A DNA stretch of 64,000 nt from Spirilliplanes yamanashiensis. Lineage in GTDB: Bacteria; Actinomycetota; Actinomycetes; Mycobacteriales; Micromonosporaceae. Location of the stretch: assembly GCF_016863475.1 (NCBI RefSeq), contig NZ_BOOY01000022.1, forward strand, positions 1 to 64,000, in the 5' to 3' direction. The position numbers and the translations under genes were made by a program. Of this stretch, positions 9,377 to 17,706 are shown in pieces. The stretch's first letter is position 1, and each line of letters starts with the position of its first letter. The notes beneath the pieces were generated by a model. That model made no database searches and was not told the DNA's origin. It worked only from the letters and a program-made list of their open reading frames with translations.

Positions 9377-10831
9377 ATGGGCGGCTTCCCGTACACCGAT
9401 CTGAAGGATTTCCTCGCGGCGCTGGAGCGCGCCGGTGAGCTGCGCCGGGTCGGTGTCCCGGTCGATCCGACGCTGGAGATCAGCGAGGTCGTGACGCGCA
9501 CCGTGCGGGCCGGGGGGCCGGCGCTGCTGTTCGAGCGGCCCACGCGGGGTGAGATGCCGGTGGCGCTGAACCTGTTCGGCACCGAGAAGCGCACCGCGAT
9601 GGCGCTCGGCGTCGACAGCCTCGACGAGATCGGGGACCGGATCGGCGCGATGATCAAGCCGGAGCTGCCGGTGGGGTGGTCGGGCATCCGGGAGGGGCTC
9701 GGCAAGGTGCTGCAGCTCAAGTCGCTGCCGCCGCGCAAGGTGAAGACGGCGCCGTGCCAGCAGGTCGTGTACCGCGGGCGGGACGTCGACCTGAACCGGC
9801 TGCCGGGGTTGCAGGTGTGGCCGGGCGACGGCGGCGTCTTCCACAACTTCGGGCTGACCCACACCAAGCACCCCGAGACGGGCAAGCGCAACCTCGGGCT
9901 GTACCGGCTCCAGCAGCACAGCCACAACACGCTGGGCATGCACTGGCAGATCCACAAGGACTCGACGGCGCACCACGCGGTGGCGGAGCGGCGGCACGAG
10001 CGGCTGCCGGTGGCGGTGGCGTTCGGGGCCGACCCGGTGGTGTCGTACGCGGCCAGCGCGCCCCTGCCCGGCGACATCGACGAGTACCTGTTCGCCGGGT
10101 TCCTGCGCGGCGAGCGGGTCGAGATGGTCGACTGCCTGACCGTGCCGCTGCAGGTGCCGGCGAACGCGCAGGTGGTGCTCGAGGGCTACCTGGAGCCGGG
10201 GGAGCGGCTGCCGGAGGGCCCGTTCGGCGACCACACCGGGTTCTACACGCCGGTGGAGCCGTTCCCGGTGCTGCACATCGAGACGATGACGATGCAGCGC
10301 GACCCGGTCTACCACTCGATCATCACGTCGAAGCCGCCGCAGGAGGACCACGGCCTCGGCAAGGCCACCGAGCGCATCTTCCTGCCGCTGCTGCGGATGC
10401 TGATCCCGGACATCGTCGACTACGACATGCCGGCGGCGGGCGTGTTCCACAACTGCGTCATCGTGAGCATCCGCAAGCGGTACCCGAAGCACGCGCAGAA
10501 GATCATGAACGCGGTGTGGGGCGCGCACCTGATGTCGCTGTCGAAGCTCATCGTGGTCGTCGACGAGGACTGCGACGTGCACGACTACCACGAGGTGGCG
10601 TTCCGGGCGTTCGGCAACGTCGACTACTCGCGCGACCTGATGGTCACCGAGGGGCCCGTCGACCACCTCGACCACGCGTCGTACCAGCAGTTCTGGGGCG
10701 GCAAGGCCGGCATCGACGCCACCCGCAAGCTGCCCACCGAGGGCTACACGCGCGGCTGGCCCGAGGAGATGACCATGTCGCCGGAGGTGGCCGCGCTGGT
10801 CGACAAGCGGTGGAAGGAATACGGCATATGA
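9377..10831 (+). CDS. Menaquinone-biosynthesis UbiD-family decarboxylase
   Basis: A 484-residue UbiD-type prenylated-FMN decarboxylase. In the futalosine pathway this branch (sometimes called MqnL) removes the carboxylate of the 1,4-dihydroxy-6-naphthoate-derived intermediate. The typical opening GGFPYTDLKDFLAALERAGEL, the central EGPFGDHTGFYTPVEPFPVL with conserved acidic residues, and ITSKPPQEDHGLGKATERIFLPLL are all family features. Start ATG 9377 follows a GAGGA ribosome site. It overlaps the prenyltransferase gene by 4 nt, and the UbiX that makes its cofactor is 3 kb downstream, a linkage I recall from other actinobacteria. Confidence 0.92.
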   Translation: MGGFPYTDLKDFLAALERAGELRRVGVPVDPTLEISEVVTRTVRAGGPALLFERPTRGEMPVALNLFGTEKRTAMALGVDSLDEIGDRIGAMIKPELPVGWSGIREGLGKVLQLKSLPPRKVKTAPCQQVVYRGRDVDLNRLPGLQVWPGDGGVFHNFGLTHTKHPETGKRNLGLYRLQQHSHNTLGMHWQIHKDSTAHHAVAERRHERLPVAVAFGADPVVSYAASAPLPGDIDEYLFAGFLRGERVEMVDCLTVPLQVPANAQVVLEGYLEPGERLPEGPFGDHTGFYTPVEPFPVLHIETMTMQRDPVYHSIITSKPPQEDHGLGKATERIFLPLLRMLIPDIVDYDMPAAGVFHNCVIVSIRKRYPKHAQKIMNAVWGAHLMSLSKLIVVVDEDCDVHDYHEVAFRAFGNVDYSRDLMVTEGPVDHLDHASYQQFWGGKAGIDATRKLPTEGYTRGWPEEMTMSPEVAALVDKRWKEYGI

Positions 10832-11730
10832 CGCTCGCGCCGGAGCAGCCGGGCCGGGTGAAGGCGTTCCTGCGCCTCGTCGCCGTCGAGCACTCCGTGT
10901 TCGCGCTGCCGTTCGCCTACCTGGCCACGCTGACCGCCATGCTGCGCGACGGCGGGACGGTGCGCTGGGGCGTGCTGCTGCTCGTGACGGTCGCCATGGT
11001 GGGCGGGCGCACGTTCGCCATGGCCGCCAACCGCATCCTCGACCGGAAGATCGACGCGCTGAACCCGCGTACCCGGAACCGCGAGCTGGTGACCGGGGCG
11101 GTGAGCCTGCGGACGGCCTGGACCGGCGCGGCGGTGTCGCTGGCCGTGCTGTTCGCCGCCGCGGCGGCGCTGAACCCGCTGTGCCTGGTGCTGTCGCCGC
11201 TGGCCGTGATCCCGCTGGTGGTGTACCCGTACGCGAAGCGGTTCACGAACTTCCCGCACTTCGTGCTGGCGCTGGCGCAGGCCGTGGCGCCGGTCGGGGC
11301 GTGGCTGGCGGTCACCGGCACGTTCGCCGGGTCGGGGCCGGCGTGGGTGCTGGCCGCCGCGGTCGGGCTGTGGATCGGCGGGTTCGACCTCATCTACGCC
11401 TGCCAGGACGTCGACGTCGACCGCGAGATCGGGGTGCACAGCACGCCCGCCCGCTACGGGGTGCGCGCCGCCCTGCACCTGTCGACGGTCACGCACGTGG
11501 TGACGTTCGCGCTGTTCGTGTGGTTCGGCGAGCTGGTGGGGCTGGGCTGGCCGTGGTGGATCGGCCTGGTGCTGACGGCGGCCGCGTTCGCCTACCAGCA
11601 CGTGGTGGTGACGCCGCGGGACCTGTCGCGGGTCAACCGGGCGTTCTTCACGGCGAACGGGTTCGTGGGCATCGCCCTGTTCCTGTTCGCCCTGCTCGAC
11701 CTCGTGCTGCGCCTGGGCCTGCGCGCCTAG
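10828..11730 (+). CDS. mqnP: Menaquinone-biosynthesis prenyltransferase MqnP (UbiA family)
   Basis: A 300-residue integral membrane prenyltransferase with about nine helices that attaches the polyprenyl tail to the naphthoate ring in the futalosine route. Both Mg-diphosphate motifs are visible: NRILDRKIDALNPRT (first Asp-rich motif) and QDVDVDREIGVHSTPARYG (second). Length is normal. ATG 10828 overlaps the UbiD stop (ATGA), so the two are translationally coupled. The gene ends just before the convergent DUF2277 gene. Confidence 0.94.
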   Translation: MTLAPEQPGRVKAFLRLVAVEHSVFALPFAYLATLTAMLRDGGTVRWGVLLLVTVAMVGGRTFAMAANRILDRKIDALNPRTRNRELVTGAVSLRTAWTGAAVSLAVLFAAAAALNPLCLVLSPLAVIPLVVYPYAKRFTNFPHFVLALAQAVAPVGAWLAVTGTFAGSGPAWVLAAAVGLWIGGFDLIYACQDVDVDREIGVHSTPARYGVRAALHLSTVTHVVTFALFVWFGELVGLGWPWWIGLVLTAAAFAYQHVVVTPRDLSRVNRAFFTANGFVGIALFLFALLDLVLRLGLRA

Positions 11731-11996
11731 GAGGCGTACCGCTTCTCCGCGCGGGCGCGGGCCTTGGCGGCCTCGACCTCGCGGTTCTTCGGCGGCGCCG
11801 TGGTGACGAGCTCGGCGAGCAGCTCCTCGGTGGCGGCGGCGACGGCGGCGACGGCCCGGTCGAACGCGGCCTGGTTGGCCTGCGACGGGCGGGTGGCGCC
11901 GGCGACCTTGCGCACGTACTGCAGCGCGGCGGCGTGCACCTCGTCGTGCGTGGCGGGCGGCTCGAAGTTGTGCAGCTGGTGGATGTTCCGGCACAT
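11727..11996 (-). CDS. DUF2277 family small protein
   Basis: An 89-residue cytoplasmic protein with the family's characteristic opening MCRNIHQLHNFEPPATHDEV followed by AALQYVRKVAG. It is an all-helical domain of unknown function that is widespread in actinobacteria. The C-terminus is basic (KARARAEKRYAS). The stop overlaps the convergent mqnP stop by 4 nt. ATG 11996 lacks a Shine-Dalgarno but has TAAGCT seven nucleotides upstream, suggesting a leaderless mRNA. Confidence 0.85.
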   Translation of the reverse strand: MCRNIHQLHNFEPPATHDEVHAAALQYVRKVAGATRPSQANQAAFDRAVAAVAAATEELLAELVTTAPPKNREVEAAKARARAEKRYAS

Positions 11997-12003
11997 GCCC
12001 ACC

Positions 12004-12009
12004 AGCTTA
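12004..12009 (-). promoter_or_regulatory. -10 box of DUF2277 gene, leaderless start
   Basis: TAAGCT on the minus strand lies 7 nt before ATG 11996; no ribosome-binding site is present between them. Confidence 0.45.
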
Positions 12010-12113
12010 GGCGAGGCACACTGGGTGGCCCGCGGGAGATTTTCCCGGCGCCGGTGATGCAACCCGCGGGCGGGGCCGGTCCGTCTTGCTCCGACAGATC
12101 GGAGCGAGGACTG

Positions 12114-12668
12114 GTGAACGGCGACGAGGAAGCAGAGTTCCGGGCCTTCGTCGAGGTCCAGCTGGAGTCCCTGCGCGGGCTGGCGTACCTGACGTGCGGG
12201 GACTGGCAGGCGGCGGAGGACGCGGCCTGCACGGTGCTGGCCCGGCTGTACGGGCGGTGGAGCAGGGTCGACAACCCGGGGGCGTACGCCCGCCGGATGG
12301 TCGTGCGCGCCGCCATCGACGAGACCCGGCGGCCGTGGTGGCGGCGCGAGCGCGGCATGAGCCACGCGATGCCGGAGCCGCCGCCGGGCCCGGACGGCAC
12401 GCACGCGGTCGACGACCGGCTCGTGGTGCGGGAGGCGCTGAGCCGCCTGTCGCCGAAGCTGCGGGCGGTGCTGGTGCTGCGGTTCCTGGAGGGCCTGAGC
12501 GTCCAGGAGACCGCGGAGGCGCTGGCCTGTCCCGAGGGCACCGTCAAGAGCTACACCGCGCGGGGCCTGGCGGCGCTGCGCGACATCCTGCACGTCGGCG
12601 AGCCGGACCGGGGGGTCCCCGCCGACGTTCTGAACCTGAGAGGGCGCCATGAAGCACGACCTGCATGA
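12114..12668 (+). CDS. SigE-family (SigJ/ECF-like) RNA polymerase sigma factor
   Basis: A 184-residue group IV sigma factor. Region 2 runs from about residue 5 to 70 (EFRAFVEVQLESLRGLAYLTCGDWQAAEDA) and region 4 from about 105 to 165 (ALSRLSPKLRAVLVLRFLEGLSVQETAEAL, then CPEGTVKSYTARGL as the recognition helix). This is the 'SigE family' of actinobacterial ECF factors, usually abundant in Micromonosporaceae and Streptomyces. Start GTG 12114 follows GGAGCGAGGA. It overlaps the next gene by 20 nt, and that gene encodes its probable partner or target. Confidence 0.92.
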   Translation: MNGDEEAEFRAFVEVQLESLRGLAYLTCGDWQAAEDAACTVLARLYGRWSRVDNPGAYARRMVVRAAIDETRRPWWRRERGMSHAMPEPPPGPDGTHAVDDRLVVREALSRLSPKLRAVLVLRFLEGLSVQETAEALACPEGTVKSYTARGLAALRDILHVGEPDRGVPADVLNLRGRHEARPA

Positions 12669-13827
12669 CCTGCTGACGGAGGCCGCGGTGGAGGCCAGTG
12701 CCGACGCGCCACGGCTCGTGCACACCGTGGACGACATCGTCTCGGAGGGCCGCCGGCTGCGGCGGCGCCGGCGGGCGGGCTGGGCGGCGGGCGGGGCGGC
12801 GGCGGCCGTGCTGGCCGTGGCCGGGGCGGCGGCCGTGCCGCAGCTGGTCGCCGGCGGGCCCGAGGGGGCGCCGGCGCCGAGCCTCGCGCCGGCGGCGCCG
12901 CGGCCGGCCGCCGGGCCGGTCGTGTTCCCGGCCGACCCCACCGCGTACGCGTTCCGCGGCTACACCGTGGGCCGTTTCGAGGTGGGCGACCCGTCGCTGC
13001 TGACGCCGTGGTTCCAGCAGGCGCCCGTGCGGGTCGACGGCGAGATGGAGACCGTCGTGGACGACCGCGGCGACATCAGCGCCCCGGGCAGCAGCCTGCT
13101 GCTGACCGTGTACCGGCCGGGGGTGTTCGACCCGAAGCGGTACACCGGCGCGGAGCGGCTGCGCGTGCAGGGCCGACCGGCGTTCTTCAGCCCGAACCTG
13201 CCCATCGATGAGGAGCCGGTGGACGGCGGCATGCGGTGGCCGGCCCTGGCGTGGCAGTACGCCGACGACGCGTGGGCGGTGCTCGACAACGTGACGCCCG
13301 AGGAGCACGGCCGCGCCGACCTGGTGGCCGTGGCGAACGGCCTGCGCGGCACCCGGCCCGTGCCGGCGACCGTGGCGCTGTCGGTGGGCTGGCTGCCGGA
13401 CGGCTACCGGTTCTCTTCCGGCGGCCGCGGCGCCGACTGGCCGCACGGCGGCGGCGGGTTCCAGGCGACGGGGCTGCGGTTCGTGCGCGGGGACGACCGG
13501 GTGCCGGCCAGGCTGACCATGCCGGTGCTCGACCCGGAGGACAGCACGGTGCAGGACCTGCGGATCAGCCTGTACCGGCGGGACTGGGCGGGCAACAGCA
13601 AGCCGCCCGCGGACCTGCCCGAGGGCGGCACCTGGTGCAACGCCGGCAACGACCGGCTCTGCTACCGCCTCGACCCCAGCGGCGGCTGGAAGGCGGAGGT
13701 GTACGGCAGCGGCCGGGAGTCGACCGCCGAGCTGCGCCGCGTGCTGGAGCGCATCACGTTCGCCACGGTCGCCGACCCGGGCACCTGGCCGGAGCTGGCG
13801 GCGGCGGTCCCCGCGCCCGCCCGCTGA
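12649..13827 (+). CDS. Membrane protein of unknown function, partner of SigE-family sigma factor
   Basis: A 392-residue protein. The N-terminus (residues 1-42) is cytoplasmic and ends in an Arg run (RRLRRRRR). One transmembrane helix spans about 43-66, a Pro/Ala linker follows, then an exported domain of about 300 residues with no recognised family. This layout, encoded immediately after and overlapping a sigma factor, is common for putative anti-sigma or sensor proteins in this sigma family, but no anti-sigma zinc-finger (HXXXCXXC) is present. Two cysteines near the end (WCNAGNDRLCYRL) could form a disulfide. Role in sigma control is inferred from context only. Confidence 0.75.
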   Translation: MKHDLHDLLTEAAVEASADAPRLVHTVDDIVSEGRRLRRRRRAGWAAGGAAAAVLAVAGAAAVPQLVAGGPEGAPAPSLAPAAPRPAAGPVVFPADPTAYAFRGYTVGRFEVGDPSLLTPWFQQAPVRVDGEMETVVDDRGDISAPGSSLLLTVYRPGVFDPKRYTGAERLRVQGRPAFFSPNLPIDEEPVDGGMRWPALAWQYADDAWAVLDNVTPEEHGRADLVAVANGLRGTRPVPATVALSVGWLPDGYRFSSGGRGADWPHGGGGFQATGLRFVRGDDRVPARLTMPVLDPEDSTVQDLRISLYRRDWAGNSKPPADLPEGGTWCNAGNDRLCYRLDPSGGWKAEVYGSGRESTAELRRVLERITFATVADPGTWPELAAAVPAPAR

Positions 13828-13832
13828 GCGAT

Positions 13833-13862
13833 CCCGGCGGGCGCCGCACGGCGCCCGCCGGG
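13833..13862 (+). terminator. Strong hairpin terminator
   Basis: CCCGGCGGGCGCC (13833-13845) and GGCGCCCGCCGGG (13850-13862) form a perfect 13-bp stem with a 4-base loop, between the sigma operon and ubiX. There is no U-tract, as is usual in such GC-rich genomes. Confidence 0.7.
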
Positions 13863-13880
13863 GCCGGGCACACTGGAGCG

Positions 13881-14507
13881 ATGCGCAGGCCGTGGGTCGT
13901 GGGGGTGTCGGGGGCGTCGGGTACGCCGTACGCGGCGGCGGTGCTGCGCGCCCTGCTCGACGCGGGCGAGCCGGTCGACCTGGTGGTGTCGCGGGCGGCC
14001 CGGCTGACGATCCTCGACGAGACGGGTGTGTCGTTCCGCGACGCGCACTGGAAGGACGACCTGGCGACCTGGCTGGGCGTCGACCCGGGCGGGGCGGACG
14101 TGCAGTACTGGGCGGCGGGCGACCTGGCGGCCGGGCCCAGCAGCGGCTCCTACCCGGCGCGCGGCATGGCCGTCGTCCCGGCCAGCACGGCGGCGTGCGC
14201 GGGCATCGCGATCGGCCTGTCGAAGGACCTGCTGCAGCGGGCCGCCGAGGTGAGCCTGAAGGAGCGCCGCCGCACCGTGCTGGTCCCGCGGGAGACCCCG
14301 GTGACCCGCAGCCACCTGGAGCACCTGATCGCCCTGCACGACGCGGGTGCGGTGGTGCTGCCCGCGAGCCCCGGGTTCTACGGCGCCGGCGCGCGGGCGA
14401 GCGCCCAGCAGCTGGTCGACTTCGTGGCGGGCAAGGTGCTCGACGCGCTGGGCGTGGAGCACACCCTGTTCCGCCGCTGGACGGGCGAGCTGAACGCCCG
14501 GGACTAG
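13881..14507 (+). CDS. ubiX: UbiX-family flavin prenyltransferase
   Basis: A 208-residue flavoprotein that prenylates FMN to make the prFMN cofactor used by UbiD-type decarboxylases. It shows GVSGASGTPYAAAVLRAL (phosphate-binding SGAS loop), the SSGSYPARGMAVVPAST segment and KERRRTVLVPRETPV of the family. Here the obvious client is the UbiD-type menaquinone decarboxylase at 9377. ATG 13881 follows a weak GGAG. It is separated from the sigma operon by a strong terminator, so it is probably expressed from its own promoter. Its stop overlaps that of the convergent gene. Confidence 0.93.
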   Translation: MRRPWVVGVSGASGTPYAAAVLRALLDAGEPVDLVVSRAARLTILDETGVSFRDAHWKDDLATWLGVDPGGADVQYWAAGDLAAGPSSGSYPARGMAVVPASTAACAGIAIGLSKDLLQRAAEVSLKERRRTVLVPRETPVTRSHLEHLIALHDAGAVVLPASPGFYGAGARASAQQLVDFVAGKVLDALGVEHTLFRRWTGELNARD

Positions 14508-14938
14508 GCGGCCCGGCGCACCAGCTCGGCGATGCGGGCCTTCACCTCGGCGGTCACCTTCGTGAGCGCGAAGGCGGTCGGCCACATGGCGCCGTCGTCC
14601 AGGTTCGCGGCGTCGTTGAAGCCGAGCGTGGCGTACCGGGACTCGAACTTCGCCGCGCCCTGGAAGAAGCAGACGATCTTGCCGTCGCGCGCGTACGCCG
14701 GCATCCCGTACCAGAGCTTCGGTGCCAGGTCCGGCGCGTGCTCGGTGACGACGGCGTGCACCTGCTCGGCCAGGCCGCGGTCGGGCTCGGGCATCTCGGC
14801 GATCTTCGCCAGCACGGCGGCGGCGTCGTCCGCCGCCTTCCTGCCGCGCCGCGACGCCGCCCGGACCTCGGCGGCGCGTTCCTTCATGGCCTTGCGTTCG
14901 GCGGCGGAGAATCCCTCGGCCTGCTCGGTACCCGTCAT
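14504..14938 (-). CDS. DUF1801 / YdhG-like protein
   Basis: A 144-residue protein with a basic N-terminal helix followed by a DUF1801 domain (residues about 50-135: PKLWYGMPAYARDGKIVCFFQ is diagnostic). Members are sometimes called iron chaperones by analogy with frataxin-like folds, but most are uncharacterised. The start at ATG 14938 is not preceded by a ribosome site; TAGCCT lies 6 nt upstream, so leaderless expression is likely. Convergent with ubiX, stops overlapping by 4 nt. Confidence 0.85.
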   Translation of the reverse strand: MTGTEQAEGFSAAERKAMKERAAEVRAASRRGRKAADDAAAVLAKIAEMPEPDRGLAEQVHAVVTEHAPDLAPKLWYGMPAYARDGKIVCFFQGAAKFESRYATLGFNDAANLDDGAMWPTAFALTKVTAEVKARIAELVRRAA

Positions 14939-14944
14939 GGTCCC

Positions 14945-14950
14945 AGGCTA
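14945..14950 (-). promoter_or_regulatory. -10 box of DUF1801 gene, leaderless start
   Basis: TAGCCT on the minus strand, 6 nt before ATG 14938. Confidence 0.45.
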
Positions 14951-15005
14951 GGGAGCCGCCGGCCGTCCGCGCTTCTCGGAAACTGATCGAGTGCGCGGGG
15001 GCGGG

Positions 15006-15278
15006 TCAGCGCAGCCCGTTGGGCGAGCCGTAGCCGCCGGGGTTCGCCGGGCCGGTGTTGCGCGGCCGGTTCGCGGCGTCGTCCTCGCGCATCTCCTCGA
15101 GCACCTCGTCGCCCTCCAGCAGCGCGCGCACCTCGGACTCCCGGAAGCGGCGGTGCCCGCCGGGGGTCCTGATGCTGCCGATGCGGCCCGCAGCTGCCCA
15201 GCGCGTCACGGTCTTGGGGTCGACGCGGAACAACGCGGCCACTTCGCCAGGCGTCAGCAGACGGTCTCCCGTGTCCAC
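15006..15278 (-). CDS. bldC: BldC-type MerR-like DNA-binding protein
   Basis: A 90-residue protein. Residues 5-60 are a MerR-type winged helix (LLTPGEVAALFRVDPKTVTRWAAAGR, then IRTPGGHRRFRESEVRALL) closely matching BldC, the developmental regulator that controls entry into sporulation in Streptomyces by binding co-operatively to direct repeats. It lacks any effector domain. It is longer than BldC as I recall it (about 68 residues), with an acidic helix followed by a Gly/Pro/Asn-rich tail (residues 62-90). Start GTG 15278 follows GAGGAGGGG. A 190-nt intergenic region separates it from the divergent Lrp gene. Confidence 0.87.
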   Translation of the reverse strand: MDTGDRLLTPGEVAALFRVDPKTVTRWAAAGRIGSIRTPGGHRRFRESEVRALLEGDEVLEEMREDDAANRPRNTGPANPGGYGSPNGLR

Positions 15279-15466
15279 GGCCCCTCCTCGCAGGTGAATG
15301 TCGGAGTCGCCGAACGGTCACAGTGCGTGTCGGCGCGCATGATTGGGACGTACCGCAATTAGAGCACTGGCAACGCACCACGTCCGTGAAACAAAGAAAA
15401 CGCCCCATTTAGGAAGTTGACCACTATGCTGCGTCTCCCGGTGCGTCACTAGCGGTGACCGTCGCA

Positions 15467-15472
15467 TAGTGT
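15467..15472 (+). promoter_or_regulatory. -10 box of Lrp/AsnC gene, leaderless start
   Basis: TAGTGT lies 8 nt before GTG 15481. An alternative GTG at 15469 falls inside this box, which argues for 15481 as the true start. Confidence 0.45.
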
Positions 15473-15480
15473 CTGTCGCC

Positions 15481-15933
15481 GTGGACGCCATCGATCTCAG
15501 CCTCGTGGAGCTGCTGCGCACCAACGCCCGGCTGTCGTACGCCGAGCTCGCCCGGCAGGTGGGGCTCTCGGCGCCGGCCGTGCACGAGCGCGTCGGCAAG
15601 CTGGAGGCCAGCGGCGTCCTGCGCGGCTACCGGGCCGAGGTGGCCCCCGAGACCATCGGCCTGGGCGTCACCGCGCTCATCGGCATCGTCGAGGACTCCG
15701 GCGCCGACACCGACGACGTGCTCGACTACCTGCGCCAGATGCCCGAGATCGAGTCCTGCTACTTCATGGCCGGGGTGGAGTCGTACCAGCTGACCGCGCG
15801 GGTGCCGAGCATCGCCGAGCTGGAACAGCTCATCGTGAAGCTGAACCGCATCCCGGGCGTCGCGTCGACCCGCACCGCCGTGGCACTCTCGACCAAGTGG
15901 GAGAACAGACCGCAGCCGGGCCGCAGCCGGTAG
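15481..15933 (+). CDS. Lrp/AsnC-family transcriptional regulator
   Basis: A 150-residue regulator: an N-terminal helix-turn-helix ([35 protein letters not shown]) and a C-terminal RAM ligand-binding domain (about 65-145). It overlaps the downstream cysteine desulfhydrase gene by 37 nt. That echoes the pairing of Lrp-type regulators such as E. coli DecR/YbaO with cysteine-detoxifying enzymes, so cysteine or a related amino acid is the likely effector (inference). GTG 15481 is preferred over GTG 15469 because the latter lies within a TAGTGT -10 box. Confidence 0.9.
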   Translation: MDAIDLSLVELLRTNARLSYAELARQVGLSAPAVHERVGKLEASGVLRGYRAEVAPETIGLGVTALIGIVEDSGADTDDVLDYLRQMPEIESCYFMAGVESYQLTARVPSIAELEQLIVKLNRIPGVASTRTAVALSTKWENRPQPGRSR

Positions 15934-17003
15934 CCGACCGGGCCTGGACCGAGCGCGCCGTCGCCAAGGTCGAGGCCGACGCGAACCGCTCCGCCGACAC
16001 ACACCTGCTGCCGTACCCGCTGCCGCCCGAGTGGGGCATCGACCTCTACCTGAAGGACGAGTCGGTGCACCCCACCGGCTCGCTCAAGCACCGCCTGGCG
16101 CGCTCGCTGTTCCTGTACGCGCTGTGCAACGGCTGGATCGGCCCGCACACCACGGTGGTCGAGGCGTCCAGCGGGTCGACGGCGGTCAGCGAGGCCTACT
16201 TCGCCCGCATGCTCGGGCTGCCGTTCGTCGCCGTCATGCCCGCGAGCACGTCGCACGAGAAGATCTCGCTCATCGAGTTCCACGGCGGCTCCTGCCACCT
16301 CGTGGACGACCCGGGCCGGGTGGTCGCCGAGGCGCAGCGCCTCGCCGAGAAGAACAACGGCCACTTCATGGACCAGTTCACGTACGCGGAACGGGCCACC
16401 GACTGGCGCGGCAACAACAACATCGCCGAGAGCATCTACGCGCAGATGGCGCTCGAACGGCACCCCGTCCCGGCGTGGGTGGTCGTCGGCGCGGGCACCG
16501 GCGGCACCAGCGCCACCATCGGCCGGTACGTCCGCTACCAGCGCCACCCCACCCGCGTGTGCGTGGTGGACCCGGAGAACTCGGCGTTCCACTGCGCCTG
16601 GCAGGCCCGCGACTGGACGGTGGTGACCCACCGCGGCTCCCGCATCGAGGGCATCGGGCGCCAGCGGGTCGAGCCGTCGTTCGTGCCGTCGGTCGTCGAC
16701 CGCATGGTGCCCGTGCCGGACGCGGGGTCGCTGGCCGCGATGCGCGCCGCGTGCGCGGTGCTCGGCCGCCGCGTCGGCGGCTCCACGGGCACCAACCTGT
16801 GGGGCGCGTTCGGCCTGATCGCCGAGATGCGCGCCGCGGGCGAGCAGGGCTCGGTGGTCACGCTGCTCTGCGACGGCGGCGAGCGCTACGCCGACACCTA
16901 CTACTCCGACGACTGGCTGGCCGCGCACGGCCTCGACATCGCCCCGCACCTGGCGGCGATCGAGGCGTTCATGCGCGGCGGGCCAGCCCCGGGTAGTGCC
17001 TGA
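15897..17003 (+). CDS. PLP-dependent cysteine synthase-fold enzyme, probable L-cysteine desulfhydrase (Cds1-like)
   Basis: A 368-residue fold-type II PLP enzyme. The lysine loop [13 protein letters not shown], the substrate loop [15 protein letters not shown] and the phosphate-binding [14 protein letters not shown] are visible. The [18 protein letters not shown] and [22 protein letters not shown] segments match the actinobacterial Cds1 group, which breaks cysteine down to sulfide, ammonia and pyruvate, better than classical cysteine synthase. Co-transcription with an Lrp regulator fits inducible cysteine detoxification. The 37-nt overlap with the regulator gives translational coupling. Its end overlaps the convergent gene by 35 nt. 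Confidence 0.85.
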   Translation: MGEQTAAGPQPVADRAWTERAVAKVEADANRSADTHLLPYPLPPEWGIDLYLKDESVHPTGSLKHRLARSLFLYALCNGWIGPHTTVVEASSGSTAVSEAYFARMLGLPFVAVMPASTSHEKISLIEFHGGSCHLVDDPGRVVAEAQRLAEKNNGHFMDQFTYAERATDWRGNNNIAESIYAQMALERHPVPAWVVVGAGTGGTSATIGRYVRYQRHPTRVCVVDPENSAFHCAWQARDWTVVTHRGSRIEGIGRQRVEPSFVPSVVDRMVPVPDAGSLAAMRAACAVLGRRVGGSTGTNLWGAFGLIAEMRAAGEQGSVVTLLCDGGERYADTYYSDDWLAAHGLDIAPHLAAIEAFMRGGPAPGSA

Positions 17004-17589
17004 CGAAGCCGTCGTCGTCGACCTCGATGTCGGCGCTGAACGTCTCGTTCGCGAACCGCACCAGGCCCGGCCCGGCCGCCGTGTAGATCTGGTCGGCCTG
17101 CACCACCTCCAGGCTGGGCAGCAGCACCCAGGCCACGCTGATCCGGTGCGCCACCCCCGGCTCGGCCGCGAGCAGGCCGGTGCGGCGGATCGGCAGCGTG
17201 TTCGTCAGCGGTGAGCCGGTCAGGTCCATGTCGAAGGCCCCGAACAGCAGGTCCGGGTCCTCGGTGCCGGGCAGCCCGGCGCCGGCGTGGCCCGACGCGG
17301 TCAGGGCCGCGTCCAGGTTGCCCTGCTCGCCGGTGGTGGCCCGCCAGCGGCCGGCCGCCAGCTCCAGGCGCAGGGTGCGGGCCCAGCCCGCCCCCTCCGT
17401 GCTCACGTCGAGCCGGGTGGTCGCCCACGACTCGTCGGTCTGCAGCTCGTAGCGCGCCGTGTAGGGGATCGGGTCCACCGCGATCTGGGTGCCGCGGGCG
17501 TAGAAACCGGCACGAACGTCGTAGAGGGTGTGTTCGGCCCCGACCGTGTCGAGGCGGTCCCACATGAGGGCACCGGGCAGCGTCGCCAT
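16969..17589 (-). CDS. Putative glycolipid-binding family protein
   Basis: A 206-residue cytoplasmic beta-rich protein with the family's landmarks: an opening MWDRLDT segment, [18 protein letters not shown], and [10 protein letters not shown] followed by a conserved [20 protein letters not shown]. This corresponds to the 'putative glycolipid-binding' family (PF06475), whose function rests on structure-based suggestion only. It is convergent with the cysteine desulfhydrase gene, overlapping by 35 nt. ATG 17589 has no Shine-Dalgarno but TACGGT six nucleotides upstream. Confidence 0.82.
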   Translation of the reverse strand: MATLPGALMWDRLDTVGAEHTLYDVRAGFYARGTQIAVDPIPYTARYELQTDESWATTRLDVSTEGAGWARTLRLELAAGRWRATTGEQGNLDAALTASGHAGAGLPGTEDPDLLFGAFDMDLTGSPLTNTLPIRRTGLLAAEPGVAHRISVAWVLLPSLEVVQADQIYTAAGPGLVRFANETFSADIEVDDDGFVRHYPGLARRA

Positions 17590-17595
17590 GCCGCG

Positions 17596-17601
17596 ACCGT
17601 A
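17596..17601 (-). promoter_or_regulatory. -10 box of glycolipid-binding protein gene, leaderless start
   Basis: TACGGT on the minus strand, 6 nt before ATG 17589. Confidence 0.4.
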
Positions 17602-17706
17602 CCGCCCGCCGTGCAAGGGTGCCCGCCTAGATCGCTGAGGTATGCATTCTTCGGGTATGTCACACAAATGCGACCTACGATCGAAACACCCTTCCGGGAG
17701 GTCGGC

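Noticed and set aside
17668-17706. Longer start (ATG 17668) for the PrnB-like protein.
   Set aside because: GTG 17707 has a GGGAGG ribosome site at proper distance and ATG 17668 has none.
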